NCBI RefSeq assembly: GCF_030817275.1
Contig: NZ_JAUSZD010000002.1
Span: 3,782,001 to 3,846,000 of the forward strand
DNA length: 64,000 nucleotides
Direction of reading: 5' to 3'
From: Paenibacillus sp. V4I7
Lineage (GTDB): Bacteria; Bacillota; Bacilli; Paenibacillales; NBRC-103111
Notes under the pieces: generated by a model
What the model saw: only the letters and a program-made list of their open reading frames with translations
What the model was told of the DNA's origin: nothing
The model's database searches: none
Program-made: the position numbers and the translations under genes
Shown here: positions 51,425 through 61,500 of the stretch, piece by piece
Layout of the letters: each line of letters starts with the position of its first letter
Position numbering within the stretch: the first letter of the stretch is position 1

Positions 51425-52193
51425 TTAAACATATTTCACAAACTCACCAATCGGTTTACGATAACCGCGCGGCCGCTAGCTGGACGTGTCTTCTTTCCCA
51501 ATCGTAATTAACATAACAGGAACGTAACGTTCCTCTAATTGAAGAGCCTCAATGAGCTTGTCTGCCTCAAAACCGATCATCGGACAAGTATCCCAACCCT
51601 GCTCTTTCGCCGTAAGCATAAATAACATGGCGGATAGACTTGCATTCCGAATCGCTTCATCTCGCTTGAACGGCTCTCCCCGTTCTTCATAGAAATGTGT
51701 CACTTGCTGTACTTCGGAATCTAACTCTTGTTTACTAGAGAATCCCAAATGGAAAAGTCCTTCATTTATTCTCGCAGAATCCTTATATGCTTCCAAATCG
51801 CCAAGGACCGCAATAACTGCGGACGAGCTCTGAATTTTGTATTGCTTATAGGACGCATCATACACCTTCTGTTTCATCAAAGGGTCTGTAACAACAACAT
51901 AATTAGCATGTTGTAAATAAAAGCCCAACTTCTCAACGACCTTCAGAGATGCCGTGTTTCGAGGCATGATATTGGCTTCAATCCGATGTAGATTCATTAC
52001 ATCAAAAGCGTAGGTAATAATCGCTTCCCTCCGTCATGAGTCCCCGATTAAGGAGCTAATACGTTTCATTACGTTCTAATTCCCACGGTTCAAGAAAGGT
52101 TCGATTACGTATCACATAATCCAGAACTAGATCTACGGAAGAACGATCCAGTAAAACTAAAGACATTCGTTCCGTCTTAACAAAGAGTTTCAT
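51425..52193 (-). pseudogene. wreck of a RimJ/L-type acetyltransferase fused to a nitroreductase
   Basis: Start 52193 (after GGGGGGAG) gives the first 45 residues of a GNAT enzyme (MKLFVKTERMSLVLLDRSS ... FLEPWE) and a stop at 52056. Its middle is deleted; GLMTE and, in another frame, YAFDVMNLHRIEANIMPRN reappear. At KLGFY the frame passes into a nitroreductase (LQHANYVVVTDPLMKQK ... NEGLFHLG ... CPMIGFEADKL) that lacks its first 45 residues. A TAG at 51476-51478 interrupts it before the family's last 17 residues (RPRGYRKPIGEFVKYV, stop at 51425). At least two deletions, one frameshift and one nonsense codon. Confidence 0.85.
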
Positions 52194-52371
52194 GAACTCC
52201 CCCCTTCAAATAGCAGAATTTACCTATACAATAATACCCACTTCTATTTACATCGTGCAACACTCTTATAAAATCGGTATCTGCATCACATATTTGCAGG
52301 AATTTACTTGCATTTGGGGAACTTAAAAGAAGCCCCGATTTAAATGGCTTAAAAAGAAGGAGAAATCAAAC

Positions 52372-53748
52372 ATGATAGAAACGATCAAAACCTATTTGAA
52401 TGAGCAAAGGGACCAACACATAGAGGAATTAATGCAGTTTTTGCGGATTCCAAGCATAAGTGCTGTTGCCGAGCATCAACCAGACATGATTCGCTGTGCA
52501 GAATGGACGGCTCAGTCTTTGAAACAAGCCGGTCTTGAGAACATTGAAATTATGGCTACTGGGGGACATCCAGTTGTCTATGCAGACTGGTTGCATGCTC
52601 CGGGTAAGCCAACTGTACTAGTCTACGGACACTATGATGTTCAACCGGCCGAGCCGTTAGAACTGTGGAACACTCCTCCTTTTGAGCCCGTGATTCAAGA
52701 TGGCAAACTATTTGGCCGCGGAAGCACTGATGATAAAGGTCAACTACTGCTTTACGCCAAAGCGATTGAGGCTTTTTTACGAACACACGGCAGTCTACCT
52801 GTTAATGTGAAATTTTGTATTGAAGGCGAAGAAGAGATCGCGAGTAAGCATCTACCAGCATTCGTGGAAAAGTATAAAGATAAATTACAAGCCGATACCA
52901 TTGTTCTTTCCGATACTCAGATGCAAGGACCAGGAAAACCTGCACTTATGTATGGTCTTCGCGGGCTTGCTGGGTTTGAAATTACGATTGATGGCGCAAA
53001 TAGTGACCTTCATTCTGGCCTGTTTGGCGGCGCGGTTCAAAATCCAATTCACGCTTTATCGAAGCTGCTAAGTTCCTTCCATAATGAGAATGGTCGAGTA
53101 GCGGTCGAAGGCTTCTATGATCGAGTCATTGAACTATCGGACAAAGAGCGCGAAGCCTTTAAACAAGTAGAACCCGACGCGAACAAGGTTCGATCGGACT
53201 TACATGTTGAGACCTTATATGGCGAAAATGGGTTCTCTTTCTACGAACAAACGACTTCAAGACCGACCTTGGAAATCACATCCGTAAGCGGCGGCTTTCA
53301 AGGTGAAGGCATTAAACCAATCATTCCTAATCGAGCTAGCGCTAAAATAGCTTGCCGTCTCGTTGCGGCACAAGTACCCGAGGAAATCATGGATGCGGTT
53401 GAAAATCATATCCGCGCCCTCTCTATGCCTGGCGTAAAAGTAACCCTAGACCGCCAGCTGCGCGGAAATCCTTTTATCACGCCAATTGACGAGCCTGTAA
53501 TGGTAGCAGCTGCGGAAGCTTATGAGGATACCTATGGCGTTTGGCCTGTGTATACTCGAAGCGGAGGTTCAATCCCAATTGTTGAAGTGTTGGGACGCGT
53601 ATTAGAAGCACCCGTAGTGCTGCTTGGCTTTGGTCTACCAGGTGAAAACCTGCACGCGCCGAATGAGCATTTCCATTTGGTCAATTGGGACAAAGGAACA
53701 GAGACCATCAGTCGTTTTTGGTTAAACCTTGCCGAGATGAATAAATAA
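52372..53748 (+). CDS. M20 family dipeptidase
   Basis: A 458-residue zinc peptidase of the CNDP/PepV-like group. The metal motif VYGHYDVQP (His, Asp), GRGSTDDKGQ (Asp), EGEEEI (catalytic Glu), SDT and the late HAPNEH His are all seen, with the dimerisation domain (HSGLFGG ... GFQGEG) between. Cytoplasmic, no signal. It hydrolyses dipeptides or related amides. AAGGAG precedes the ATG. It lies 12 bases before the acetyltransferase gene, so the two may be one unit. Confidence 0.92.
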   Translation: MIETIKTYLNEQRDQHIEELMQFLRIPSISAVAEHQPDMIRCAEWTAQSLKQAGLENIEIMATGGHPVVYADWLHAPGKPTVLVYGHYDVQPAEPLELWNTPPFEPVIQDGKLFGRGSTDDKGQLLLYAKAIEAFLRTHGSLPVNVKFCIEGEEEIASKHLPAFVEKYKDKLQADTIVLSDTQMQGPGKPALMYGLRGLAGFEITIDGANSDLHSGLFGGAVQNPIHALSKLLSSFHNENGRVAVEGFYDRVIELSDKEREAFKQVEPDANKVRSDLHVETLYGENGFSFYEQTTSRPTLEITSVSGGFQGEGIKPIIPNRASAKIACRLVAAQVPEEIMDAVENHIRALSMPGVKVTLDRQLRGNPFITPIDEPVMVAAAEAYEDTYGVWPVYTRSGGSIPIVEVLGRVLEAPVVLLGFGLPGENLHAPNEHFHLVNWDKGTETISRFWLNLAEMNK

Positions 53749-53760
53749 CCACTGAAAGGT

Positions 53761-54279
53761 ATGAGCCTACTCATGAGTACGAATCATCTAACGATCCGCG
53801 ATGCCAGCTTGGAAGACTTAGCAGACATTGTACGAATTTATAATTCCACCATTGAAGGACGCATGGTTACAGCAGATACAGAACCCGTAACCATAGCCAG
53901 TCGCGAAGGCTGGTTCTATGAGCACTCTGCGGATTTCCGCCCTTTATGGGTATTGGAAAACGGCAGTGGCATTTGTGGCTGGCTCAGCTTTCAGTCCTTC
54001 TATGGCCGACCCGCCTATAACGCTACAGCGGAAGTCAGCATTTATGTCGATGAAGCTTTTCGCGGCCAAGGCATTGGCCGTTACCTGATGGAGCACGCAA
54101 TAGACGCTAGTCCAAAGCTGGGACTGAAGACACTGCTTGGCTTCATTTTTGGCCATAACGATCCTAGCCTCCACCTTTTCCGCAAATTCGGCTTCGTCAA
54201 CTGGGCTCATCTGCCTGGCGTTGCTGAACTTGACGGAATCGAACGCGACCTCATCATTCTTGGTAAACGTGTAGGATAA
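53761..54279 (+). CDS. GNAT acetyltransferase, YwnH/Pat-like
   Basis: A 172-residue enzyme strongly resembling B. subtilis YwnH: IVRIYNSTIEGRMVTADTEP, ISFxTFYGRPAYN-type segment (SFQSFYGRPAYNATAEVSIY), FRGQGIGRYL and FIFGHNDPSLHLF. Family members acetylate phosphinothricin, methionine sulfoximine or sulfone. The ATG at 53761 is directly after AAAGGT; the ATG at 53773 has better spacing and may be the true start. Terminator follows. Confidence 0.88.
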   Translation: MSLLMSTNHLTIRDASLEDLADIVRIYNSTIEGRMVTADTEPVTIASREGWFYEHSADFRPLWVLENGSGICGWLSFQSFYGRPAYNATAEVSIYVDEAFRGQGIGRYLMEHAIDASPKLGLKTLLGFIFGHNDPSLHLFRKFGFVNWAHLPGVAELDGIERDLIILGKRVG

Positions 54280-54290
54280 AATGTAAACAA

Positions 54291-54354
54291 AGAGCGCCTT
54301 TTCCCTTATGCCCGCGATTTCAAATCGCCTTCTAAGAGGATAAGCGCTTTTTTT
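54291..54354 (+). terminator. rho-independent terminator
   Basis: An outer AGCGC/GCGCT stem encloses GCGATTTCAAATCGC and is followed by TTTTTTT. It ends the dipeptidase-acetyltransferase unit. Confidence 0.78.
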
Positions 54355-54367
54355 ATACTTAAATGCC

Positions 54368-54775
54368 TTACTTCAAGCCATTCTCAGTTTCCTCCATCAA
54401 CAGAGCTTCAACCTCAATCTCTATCAACAACAAAGGATCTATCAAAGCCTTCACTTCAACCATCGTCGCCACGGGCTGAACGTCACGGAAAAACTCCCCA
54501 TGTGCCTTGCCAAATTCCTGCCATAAGGAGATATCCGTTACATACATCCGCGTTCGAATGACATCTGACATTTGCCCCCCAAGTTCTTGCAGCGCCTGCT
54601 CGATCGTCTGGAGGACGAATTGTGCTTGCACATACGGATTACCTTCGCCAACGACCTCTCCATCCCTCATTGCTGTTGTGCCAGCAACCTCAATGCGGTT
54701 CCCCACCCGAATCGCCCGGCAATATCCTACTAGAGGTTCCCATGGAGAACCTGTAAATACTCTAGTCCGATTCAT
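54368..54775 (-). CDS. RidA family protein
   Basis: A 135-residue YjgF/RidA fold protein: GYCRAIRVGNRIEVAGTTA, then AQFVLQTIEQALQELGG and VIRTRMYVTDI, with the RidA Arg in VIRTR. Trimeric enzymes of this family hydrolyse reactive enamines/imines. The ATG at 54775 with AGGGAGAG upstream is preferred over one at 54793. It follows the DapA-like gene by 14 bases and is co-transcribed, a usual pairing. Confidence 0.86.
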   Translation of the reverse strand: MNRTRVFTGSPWEPLVGYCRAIRVGNRIEVAGTTAMRDGEVVGEGNPYVQAQFVLQTIEQALQELGGQMSDVIRTRMYVTDISLWQEFGKAHGEFFRDVQPVATMVEVKALIDPLLLIEIEVEALLMEETENGLK

Positions 54776-54789
54776 CAAATCTCTCCCTC

Positions 54790-55680
54790 TCATTTTTGCA
54801 AATAATCGGCTAACTTCTCCTGCAGGCCTTCTGTCACCGAAAGCAGCGGCAAGCGAAGTGTTCCGGATTCAATGACACCTTGCTGCTCAAGCAGCCATTT
54901 GAGAGGTGCTGGATTAGGCTCTTCGAAAAGTAATCGGATGAGTGGCAGCAATTCATCGAATAGCTGCTTACTCATTTCGTGTTGACCTGCAACAAAATGC
55001 CGATAGAACGAAACAAACCGCTCAGTCATTACATTCGCTGACGCACTCATAACCCCTTTAGCACCGGAGCTAAGCGCCGCAAAAAGCAGTGAGTCCTCCC
55101 CACACAGTACGGGTTTCGAGCCTAGACGAGTAAGCTCAGACACCAATCGGGTGTTCGGCGTACTGTCCTTCATACCTATGACACCATCGAGTTCAAGTAT
55201 CGTACGCACAGTATCAAGTTCCAACGTAACACCCGTGCGATGCGGTACTTCATATAAAATAACAGGGACACCAACGCTGGCTGCCCGGCGAAAATGTTCA
55301 ATGATCCCTTGTTGACTCGGCCGATTATAGTAAGGCACAACGACTAAAACGGCGTCAGCCCCTAATTTCCCTGCAGCCTCCGTCTTTTTCACCGTGGACA
55401 AGGTAACATTCGTTCCTGTACCTACAATGAGCGGAACATCTACTTGCGCAGCCTCGCGAGCCGCTTGTGCTGTAGCGAACAAGATCGCCATTTCCTCATT
55501 TGTAATCGTCGGCGATTCCCCTGTCGTTCCATTGACGACCAGTCCGTCTACCTCATCTTGAAATAAATTGTAAGCTAGATTATAGAAAGAGGCTGCATCC
55601 ACCTCGTATTCCTCATCAAATGGCGTAATAATGGGAACATAGATCCCGTTTAAGTCTTTTTCTCTTAACATCCCAATCAT
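54790..55680 (-). CDS. dihydrodipicolinate synthase family aldolase (DapA-like)
   Basis: A 296-residue TIM-barrel lyase. The motifs are GTTGESPT, YYNRPSQQG (Tyr of the triad), LYEVPHRTGV and the Schiff-base Lys in GMKDST. It may be the lysine-pathway DapA, but the RidA partner, LysR neighbour and the Glu/Pro-rich end suggest a catabolic DHDPS-family member (KDG or N-acetylneuraminate lyase-like). ATG at 55671 or 55680 both have GAGG-type sites upstream. Divergent from lysR-type gene. Confidence 0.84.
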   Translation of the reverse strand: MIGMLREKDLNGIYVPIITPFDEEYEVDAASFYNLAYNLFQDEVDGLVVNGTTGESPTITNEEMAILFATAQAAREAAQVDVPLIVGTGTNVTLSTVKKTEAAGKLGADAVLVVVPYYNRPSQQGIIEHFRRAASVGVPVILYEVPHRTGVTLELDTVRTILELDGVIGMKDSTPNTRLVSELTRLGSKPVLCGEDSLLFAALSSGAKGVMSASANVMTERFVSFYRHFVAGQHEMSKQLFDELLPLIRLLFEEPNPAPLKWLLEQQGVIESGTLRLPLLSVTEGLQEKLADYLQK

Positions 55681-55760
55681 CTCCCAATCCTCATTCATTT
55701 GTACATTCACTTTAGCATGGATCATTGAATCACAGTTAGCTATAATAAATGATAAGACTC

Positions 55761-55775
55761 ATCAAAAATTTTGAT
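55761..55775. promoter_or_regulatory. palindrome between dapA-like and LysR genes
   Basis: ATCAAAAATTTTGAT is an odd-length near-perfect palindrome in the intergenic region between the divergent genes, close to the LysR start; candidate binding site of the LysR-type regulator. Confidence 0.5.
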
Positions 55776-55794
55776 ATTAAAGCGAGGGGTTCCC

Positions 55795-56667
55795 ATGGAT
55801 TTAACCTATTTCCGAACCTTTCGGGAGGTTGCACGGAGAAAGAGCTTTACACGAGCTGCCGAAGAATTGGGCTATGCGCAATCCAGTATTACGATGCAAA
55901 TTCAGAAGCTGGAACGAGAGTATGGCGTACCATTATTCGAAAGATATGGACGTCAGCTTCGATTAACAGCACCTGGTGAAAGCTTGTTAAAGCTGGTCTT
56001 GCAAATGCTTGACCTCTATGATCAATCCAAAGAAATGATAACAAGTGAGGTTAGCGGAACACTGACCATCGGTACGATTAACTCACTCGCAGCTTACTAT
56101 TTACCGCCCTATTTACATGTACTGAAACAGCTTTACCCTGGTCTTAATATCCAGCTCTTCCCTGACAGTGAAGCTTCGCTTATTACCAAAGTAAGAGAAG
56201 GGGATTATGATATAGGGCTAATATTAGATCGTTATCCGGCAGACACCGCACTTGCATGCACGAAAGTCAGAGAAGAACCTTTGGTTTTGGTAGCACCGCT
56301 TGAGCATCCGCTAACGAAGCGAGCACAAATACAGCTAACTGATTTTCAACAAGCCGAATTTATCGTTACTGAAGAGGGCTGCATCTATCGAGGTATGTTT
56401 GAAAAGTTACTAAAAGATCATGCTGTCCCGCTTCAAATTGGATTTGAGCTCGGTAATTTAGAAACAATTAAGCACTGCGTCATGAATGGCCTTGGCATCG
56501 CCCTGCTGCCCCAAATTGCCGTACAGAACGAACTGGAACAAGGGAAACTTGCCCATCTTCCTTTTTCACATTCGGACTTAAAACTGGATCTTCAACTGCT
56601 GCTCCACCCCAAAAAGTGGATGTCCCAGCCCTTGCAAACATTCATTCAACAACTGACTCAAGAATAA
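55795..56667 (+). CDS. LysR family transcriptional regulator
   Basis: A 290-residue regulator. The N-terminal winged helix is standard (YFRTFREVARRKSFTRAAEEL, AQSSITMQIQKLEREYG) and is followed by the periplasmic-binding-like effector domain. The ATG at 55795 has GAGGGG upstream. Divergent from the dapA-like/ridA unit, which it probably controls. The inducer is unknown. Confidence 0.9.
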   Translation: MDLTYFRTFREVARRKSFTRAAEELGYAQSSITMQIQKLEREYGVPLFERYGRQLRLTAPGESLLKLVLQMLDLYDQSKEMITSEVSGTLTIGTINSLAAYYLPPYLHVLKQLYPGLNIQLFPDSEASLITKVREGDYDIGLILDRYPADTALACTKVREEPLVLVAPLEHPLTKRAQIQLTDFQQAEFIVTEEGCIYRGMFEKLLKDHAVPLQIGFELGNLETIKHCVMNGLGIALLPQIAVQNELEQGKLAHLPFSHSDLKLDLQLLLHPKKWMSQPLQTFIQQLTQE

Positions 56668-56683
56668 CCTCGGCAAATAAAAA

Positions 56684-56719
56684 AAGAAGCTCTCCTATTC
56701 GTAAAGGTAGAGCTTCTTC
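56684..56719. terminator. bidirectional terminator
   Basis: AGAAGCTCT pairs with AGAGCTTCT across a loop with further CCT/AGG pairing; A- and T-runs flank it. Shared by the LysR gene and the YjfB-like gene. Confidence 0.85.
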
Positions 56720-56729
56720 TGTTATGAAC

Positions 56730-56936
56730 TTATATGCGGATGTCGAGATTACCACCCAAATGCGGTGTCGCAGAAGCGGTAACCAGCTGTTGGGATTTAG
56801 CAAAATCCTGTATTAATGTACTAGATGAAGCTGCTTGCATATCACTTACTTTGCTTAAAAGCTGAATGCCAACGGCTTGCTTCAATGCATCTCCACCGCT
56901 AATTGCAGTCAGAACACTATTGATATTTACGAGCAC
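56730..56936 (-). CDS. YjfB-like putative motility protein
   Basis: A short protein (about 66-68 residues) with the YjfB pattern: VNINSVLTAISGGDALKQAVG, a helix SKVSDMQAASSS, and the ending HLGGNLDIRI (family end: LGxNxDIRV). Related proteins are thought to act in motility, unproven. The ribosome site is AGAGGAG. The codon where the family's initiator Met would stand is GTA; the nearest usable start is a GTG two codons earlier (56936). It is controlled by the cyclic-di-GMP riboswitch upstream. Alternative start: ATG 56948, which would lie between aptamer and ribosome site. Confidence 0.7.
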   Translation of the reverse strand: MLVNINSVLTAISGGDALKQAVGIQLLSKVSDMQAASSSTLIQDFAKSQQLVTASATPHLGGNLDIRI

Positions 56937-56949
56937 TTCTCCTCTCATC

Positions 56950-57033
56950 GTTCGGTAGCTGGCAAGCATGCGGCCGTAACCGAGAAGCCCCTATAGCTTT
57001 GCGTCTGTCGCTTTCGCGTCATTTGCCATTTCG
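56950..57033 (-). ncRNA. cyclic-di-GMP-I (GEMM-I) riboswitch
   Basis: Read on the minus strand the aptamer contains all GEMM-I marks: GGCAAA, a GAAA-capped hairpin (CGCGAAAGCG), GACGCAAAGC (positions 56996-57005), TATAGGGGCT, and the 3-prime GCCAGCTACC (56954-56963). The aptamer ends a few bases before the ribosome site of the YjfB-like gene, with no T-run, so control is probably at translation. It binds cyclic-di-GMP. Confidence 0.87.
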
Positions 57034-57063
57034 CAGATGTTAGGCAGTACCTAGCACTTATCC

Positions 57064-57093
57064 AGTATAGGATATTCTTACACAATTCGTCAA
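57064..57093 (-). promoter_or_regulatory. sigma-A promoter of the riboswitch/YjfB-like transcript
   Basis: TTGACG (57093-57088), 18-base spacer, TATACT (57069-57064) on the minus strand, just downstream of the pyrE stop. Confidence 0.75.
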
Positions 57094-57111
57094 TCTTCGC
57101 ATTATAAGTAG

Positions 57112-57759
57112 CTACAGATCTACACCAAATGCAGCAGGATTTGATCTCCAAGAACGAAGTAATTCCATGTCTTCTTGTTTGATTTTCCCCTTCTCTAAAG
57201 CCACTTCAAGCAGTGTGGAGTAATTGGAAAGAGTGTACAGTGGCATATCAGCATCTTGGAACGCATCTGTTGCTTTATCTAGCTGATAGGAGAAAATCGC
57301 CAGCACGCCCAGCGCTACAGCGCCAGCTTCTTTGACTGCAATAGCTGCTTTCAAAGAACTGCCACCCGTAGAGATAAGATCCTCAATCACGATCACCTTT
57401 TGACCTGGTTTCACAGTGCCTTCAATCAAGTTCTCTTTGCCATGTCCTTTGGCTTTATCACGAATGTAGATCATCGGGAGACCTAGCTTCTGAGCTACCC
57501 AAGCGGCATGAGGAATCCCCGCTGTTGCCGTACCAGCAACAACCTCAGCATCCGGAAATTTCTCTTGGATCAAAGCTGCGAAGCCGTCAGCGATCGCTTC
57601 GCGAATAGCTGGGTGTGACATTGTCAGACGATTGTCACAATAGATTGGCGACTTGAGGCCAGAAGTCCACGTAAAAGGCTGCTGCGGTCGAAGTGCTACT
57701 GCTTCGATATCTAATAATGACGCTGCAATATGCTGCGCGATTGTTTCGAGTTGACTCAT
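57112..57759 (-). CDS. pyrE: orotate phosphoribosyltransferase
   Basis: Makes OMP from orotate and PRPP. The 215-residue protein has the PRPP loop [30 protein letters not shown] and [15 protein letters not shown] at 57759 with TAGGAAC upstream; the longer reading is rejected. Last gene of the pyr operon. Confidence 0.96.
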   Translation of the reverse strand: MSQLETIAQHIAASLLDIEAVALRPQQPFTWTSGLKSPIYCDNRLTMSHPAIREAIADGFAALIQEKFPDAEVVAGTATAGIPHAAWVAQKLGLPMIYIRDKAKGHGKENLIEGTVKPGQKVIVIEDLISTGGSSLKAAIAVKEAGAVALGVLAIFSYQLDKATDAFQDADMPLYTLSNYSTLLEVALEKGKIKQEDMELLRSWRSNPAAFGVDL

Positions 57760-57799
57760 GTTCCTACCACCGTTCCTTCCGTTGTTAGACAAAAGCATG

Positions 57800-58528
57800 C
57801 TACACGATTGAATCGATAATCGCTTCAATTGCTGCTCTTGGATCCGCTGCGCCTGTGATCGGTCGACCGATCACGACGTAATCCGTCCCCTGCGCGAACG
57901 CCTCAGCCGGCGTCATGATGCGCGACTGGTCACCCACGTCGGCTCCAGCCGGGCGAATGCCTGGCGTCACGGTGACGAACCCGTCACCACACGCCGCCTT
58001 AATCGCTGTCACCTCTAGCGGTGACGCGACAACACCCTGCAGCCCCGCAGCATGCGCCAAGCGGGCATAGCGAATGACGGCCTGCTCAACCGTACCGGTC
58101 AGGCCGATCTCATCATTCAGCACCTGCACGCTGGTGCTGGTCAACTGCGTCACGCCGATCACGATCGGACGTACAGCTCCAGTTACTAACCCCTTGTCGA
58201 CACCCTCCAAGGCGGCTTCCATCATCTGCTTGCCTCCGGCAGCATGGACATTGAACACGTCAACCCCAAGGCGCGTCACGCTTTCCGCGCCGCCTTTGAC
58301 TGTGTTCGGAATGTCATGCATCTTCACATCGAGGAACACCTTGTAGCCGCGATCTTTCAGACTCGCGACGAAGCCGGGACCCGCAGCATAGAACAGTTGC
58401 ATGCCCACCTTCACGTAACACGGGATGCCTTCGAGCTGCTTTAGCAGCCCTTCAGCACCTTCTGCGTTAGCATAATCCAAAGCGACCATAATGCGTCCAG
58501 TAACATCTGTGCGAGTTAACGTACTCAA
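57800..58528 (-). CDS. pyrF: orotidine 5'-phosphate decarboxylase
   Basis: Decarboxylates OMP to UMP. A TIM barrel of about 242 residues with the active-site [11 protein letters not shown] motif (Asp-Lys-His-Asp) and [10 protein letters not shown] place the start at TTG 58528, because AGGAG is at ten bases from it but only one base from the GTG at 58537; databases may choose the GTG. It lies 16 bases after carB. Confidence 0.95.
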   Translation of the reverse strand: MSTLTRTDVTGRIMVALDYANAEGAEGLLKQLEGIPCYVKVGMQLFYAAGPGFVASLKDRGYKVFLDVKMHDIPNTVKGGAESVTRLGVDVFNVHAAGGKQMMEAALEGVDKGLVTGAVRPIVIGVTQLTSTSVQVLNDEIGLTGTVEQAVIRYARLAHAAGLQGVVASPLEVTAIKAACGDGFVTVTPGIRPAGADVGDQSRIMTPAEAFAQGTDYVVIGRPITGAADPRAAIEAIIDSIV

Positions 58529-58543
58529 ATTCGTCACTCTCCT

Positions 58544-61500
58544 TTAGACATGAATTGGCATTGCTCGTGAGGAGAAGTTGATCGTTTCAAGCATATTAAC
58601 AAGCGCTCTTACTGTATCAAGTGATGTCATACAAACTACACCGTTCTCTACAGCTTCACGACGAATGCGGAAACCATCACGCTCTGGCTCTTTACCTTTC
58701 GTCAGTGTGTTCACAACGAACTGTGCATCACCGCTGCGGATGAGATCAAGAATGTTAGGCGAACCTTCGCTCAGCTTGTGAACGGTCGTCACCGGAAGAC
58801 CAGCTTGTTCGATCGCTGTTGCCGTTCCGCCTGTTGCAATGATTTTATATCCAAGGCGATAGAAGCCTTTTAAGATTTCAATCGCTTCATCTTTATCTTT
58901 GTCAGCTACTGTTACAACGACAGATCCTGCTGCAGGAATTTTCATGCCCGCTCCAATTAAGCCTTTGTAGAGTGCTTTGGCAAAATTGATATCGCGCCCC
59001 ATAACCTCACCCGTCGATTTCATTTCAGGTCCGAGCGTCGTATCTACACGGCGCAGCTTCGCGAAGGAAAACACTGGCACTTTAACCGATACGTACTTGT
59101 CTTCCGGCCATAAACCGCCTTGGTAGCCCATATCAGCCAGCTTTTGTCCCATAATGACGCGTGTAGCCACGTTAGCCATCGGGATGTTCGTTACTTTGCT
59201 CAAGAAAGGCACGGTTCTGGAAGAACGCGGGTTTACCTCGATCACATACACTTGATCGTTATGAATAACGAACTGGATGTTAACCAGACCAACTACGTTC
59301 AGCTCAAGGCCGATTTTCGTCGTAATGTCGATAATTTGTTGTTTAATCTCGTCCGAGACGGATTGCGGTGGATAAACCGCGATGGAGTCACCGGAGTGAA
59401 CCCCTGCGCGTTCAACGTGTTCCATAATCCCTGGGATTAGAACCGTTTCTCTATCGCAGATCGCATCAACCTCTACCTCTTTACCAAGCATGTAGCGGTC
59501 GATCAGGACCGGATGCTCTGGGTTGATTTTCACAGCATATTCCATGTAGCTTAACAATTCTTCATCGGAGTAGACGATTTCCATAGCGCGTCCACCTAGG
59601 ACGTAAGATGGACGAACGATAACCGGATAACCGAATTTCGCAGCTGTACCCACAGCTTGGTCAACCGATGTAACGGTGCCGCCTGGTGGTTGAGCAATCG
59701 AGAGCTTGCTAAGTAAGGCTTCGAATTTCTTACGATCTTCCGCTGTATCGATACTTTCCAAATCAGAACCGAGAATGCGTACACCAGCTTTGTGTAAAGG
59801 TGCAGCCAAGTTAATCGCTGTTTGACCACCAAATTGAACGATAACCCCAATTGGGTTTTCACGCTCGATGACGTTCATTACATCTTCAAAGAACAGAGGC
59901 TCGAAGTACAAGCGATCGGACGTATTGAAATCCGTTGACACCGTTTCTGGGTTATTGTTGATAATAACCGCTTCGTAACCTGCCGCTTGGATCGCCCAAA
60001 CCGCATGAACTGTGGAGTAATCGAACTCAATCCCTTGACCGATACGAATCGGACCGGAACCAAGCACCACAACCTTTTCTTTCGTTGTTTCCGTAACTTC
60101 ATCTTCTTGCTCATAAGTCGAATAGTAGTATGGCGTTGAAGCTTCGAATTCCGCTGCGCAAGTATCTACCATTTTGTAAACCGGCTTAATATTTTGTTGT
60201 AAACGGTGAGTTCTGACTTCAGCTTCTTTGGTGAATGTCGAGCATCCAGCCAAAGTACGAATCTCAGCAATCGCACGGTCTGTAAAGCCTTTACGTTTCG
60301 TTTCGAATAGCAGCTCGTTCGTGAGTTCGCTTGCCGCAATTTCTTTCTCGTATTTAATCAGGCCATCCAGTTTGTTCAAGAACCACCAGTCAATATTCGT
60401 CATTTTTTGCAATTGTTCCACTGTATAGCCTCTACGGTAAGCTTCTGCTAATAAGAACAAGCGCTCATCGTCGGGTTTTTGCAGGCGTAATTCCAATGTT
60501 TCTTGATCTATTAAATCTGTTTCTTTCAGGAACAAACGATGTACGCCGATCTCCAAGGAACGAACCGCTTTATGAATGGACTCTTCGAATGTACGGCCAA
60601 TCGCCATAACTTCGCCAGTCGCTTTCATTTGCGTACCCAGCTTACGGTTTGCCGCTGTAAATTTATCGAACGGCCAACGTGGAATTTTGGAAACGATGTA
60701 ATCCAGTGCTGGCTCGAAGCATGCATAGGTTTGGCCTGTTACTGGATTGACTAGCTCATCGAGCGTGTAGCCAATCGCAATTTTTGCAGCCATCTTCGCA
60801 ATCGGATAGCCTGTTGCTTTGGATGCAAGCGCTGAGGAACGGCTTACACGCGGGTTTACTTCGATTACGTAATATTGGAAGCTATGCGGATCAAGCGCAT
60901 ACTGAACGTTACAGCCTCCTTCAATGTTCAAGGCGCGAATGATTTTAAGCGAGGCCGAACGCAGCATTTGATACTCACGGTCCGACAAGGTTTGGCTTGG
61001 TGCTACAACGATACTATCTCCGGTATGTACACCCACTGGATCAAAATTCTCCATGTTACATACCACGATGCAGTTATCGTTCGCGTCACGCATAACTTCG
61101 TACTCGACTTCTTTCATGCCCGCAATACTGCGTTCTACTAGACATTGACCGATTGGGCTGTAACGAATTCCGGAAGCAACGATTTCCGTCAACTCTTCCA
61201 TCGTGTTACAGATACCGCCGCCCGTTCCGCCTAATGTGTAGGCAGGACGAATGATGATTGGAAAGCCGATTTCGTTAGCGAAATCTACCGCTTGAGCGAC
61301 CGTCGTTACGATTACGCTATCCGGTACAGGCTGCTCTAATTCTCTCATCAAGTCTCTGAAAAGGTCACGGTCCTCTGCTTTCTCAATCGCCGTAAGTTGT
61401 GTTCCCAGAAGCTTCACGTTCTCGCTTTCCAGAACACCCGCACGAGCTAGCTCAACAGCCATGTTCAGACCTGTTTGGCCACCAAGTGTTGGTAGCAAGC

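Noticed and set aside
51470-51482. NotI/NheI-like sequence (GCGGCCGCTAGC) suggesting a cloning scar
   Set aside because: The codons around it continue the nitroreductase family sequence in frame, so only one codon differs; chance is the simplest explanation.
51476-51997. An apparent intact 173-residue protein joining an acetyltransferase end to a nitroreductase
   Set aside because: It lacks a ribosome site, lacks the N-terminal part of both families, and the families' missing pieces are recognisable on either side; it is a product of deletions.
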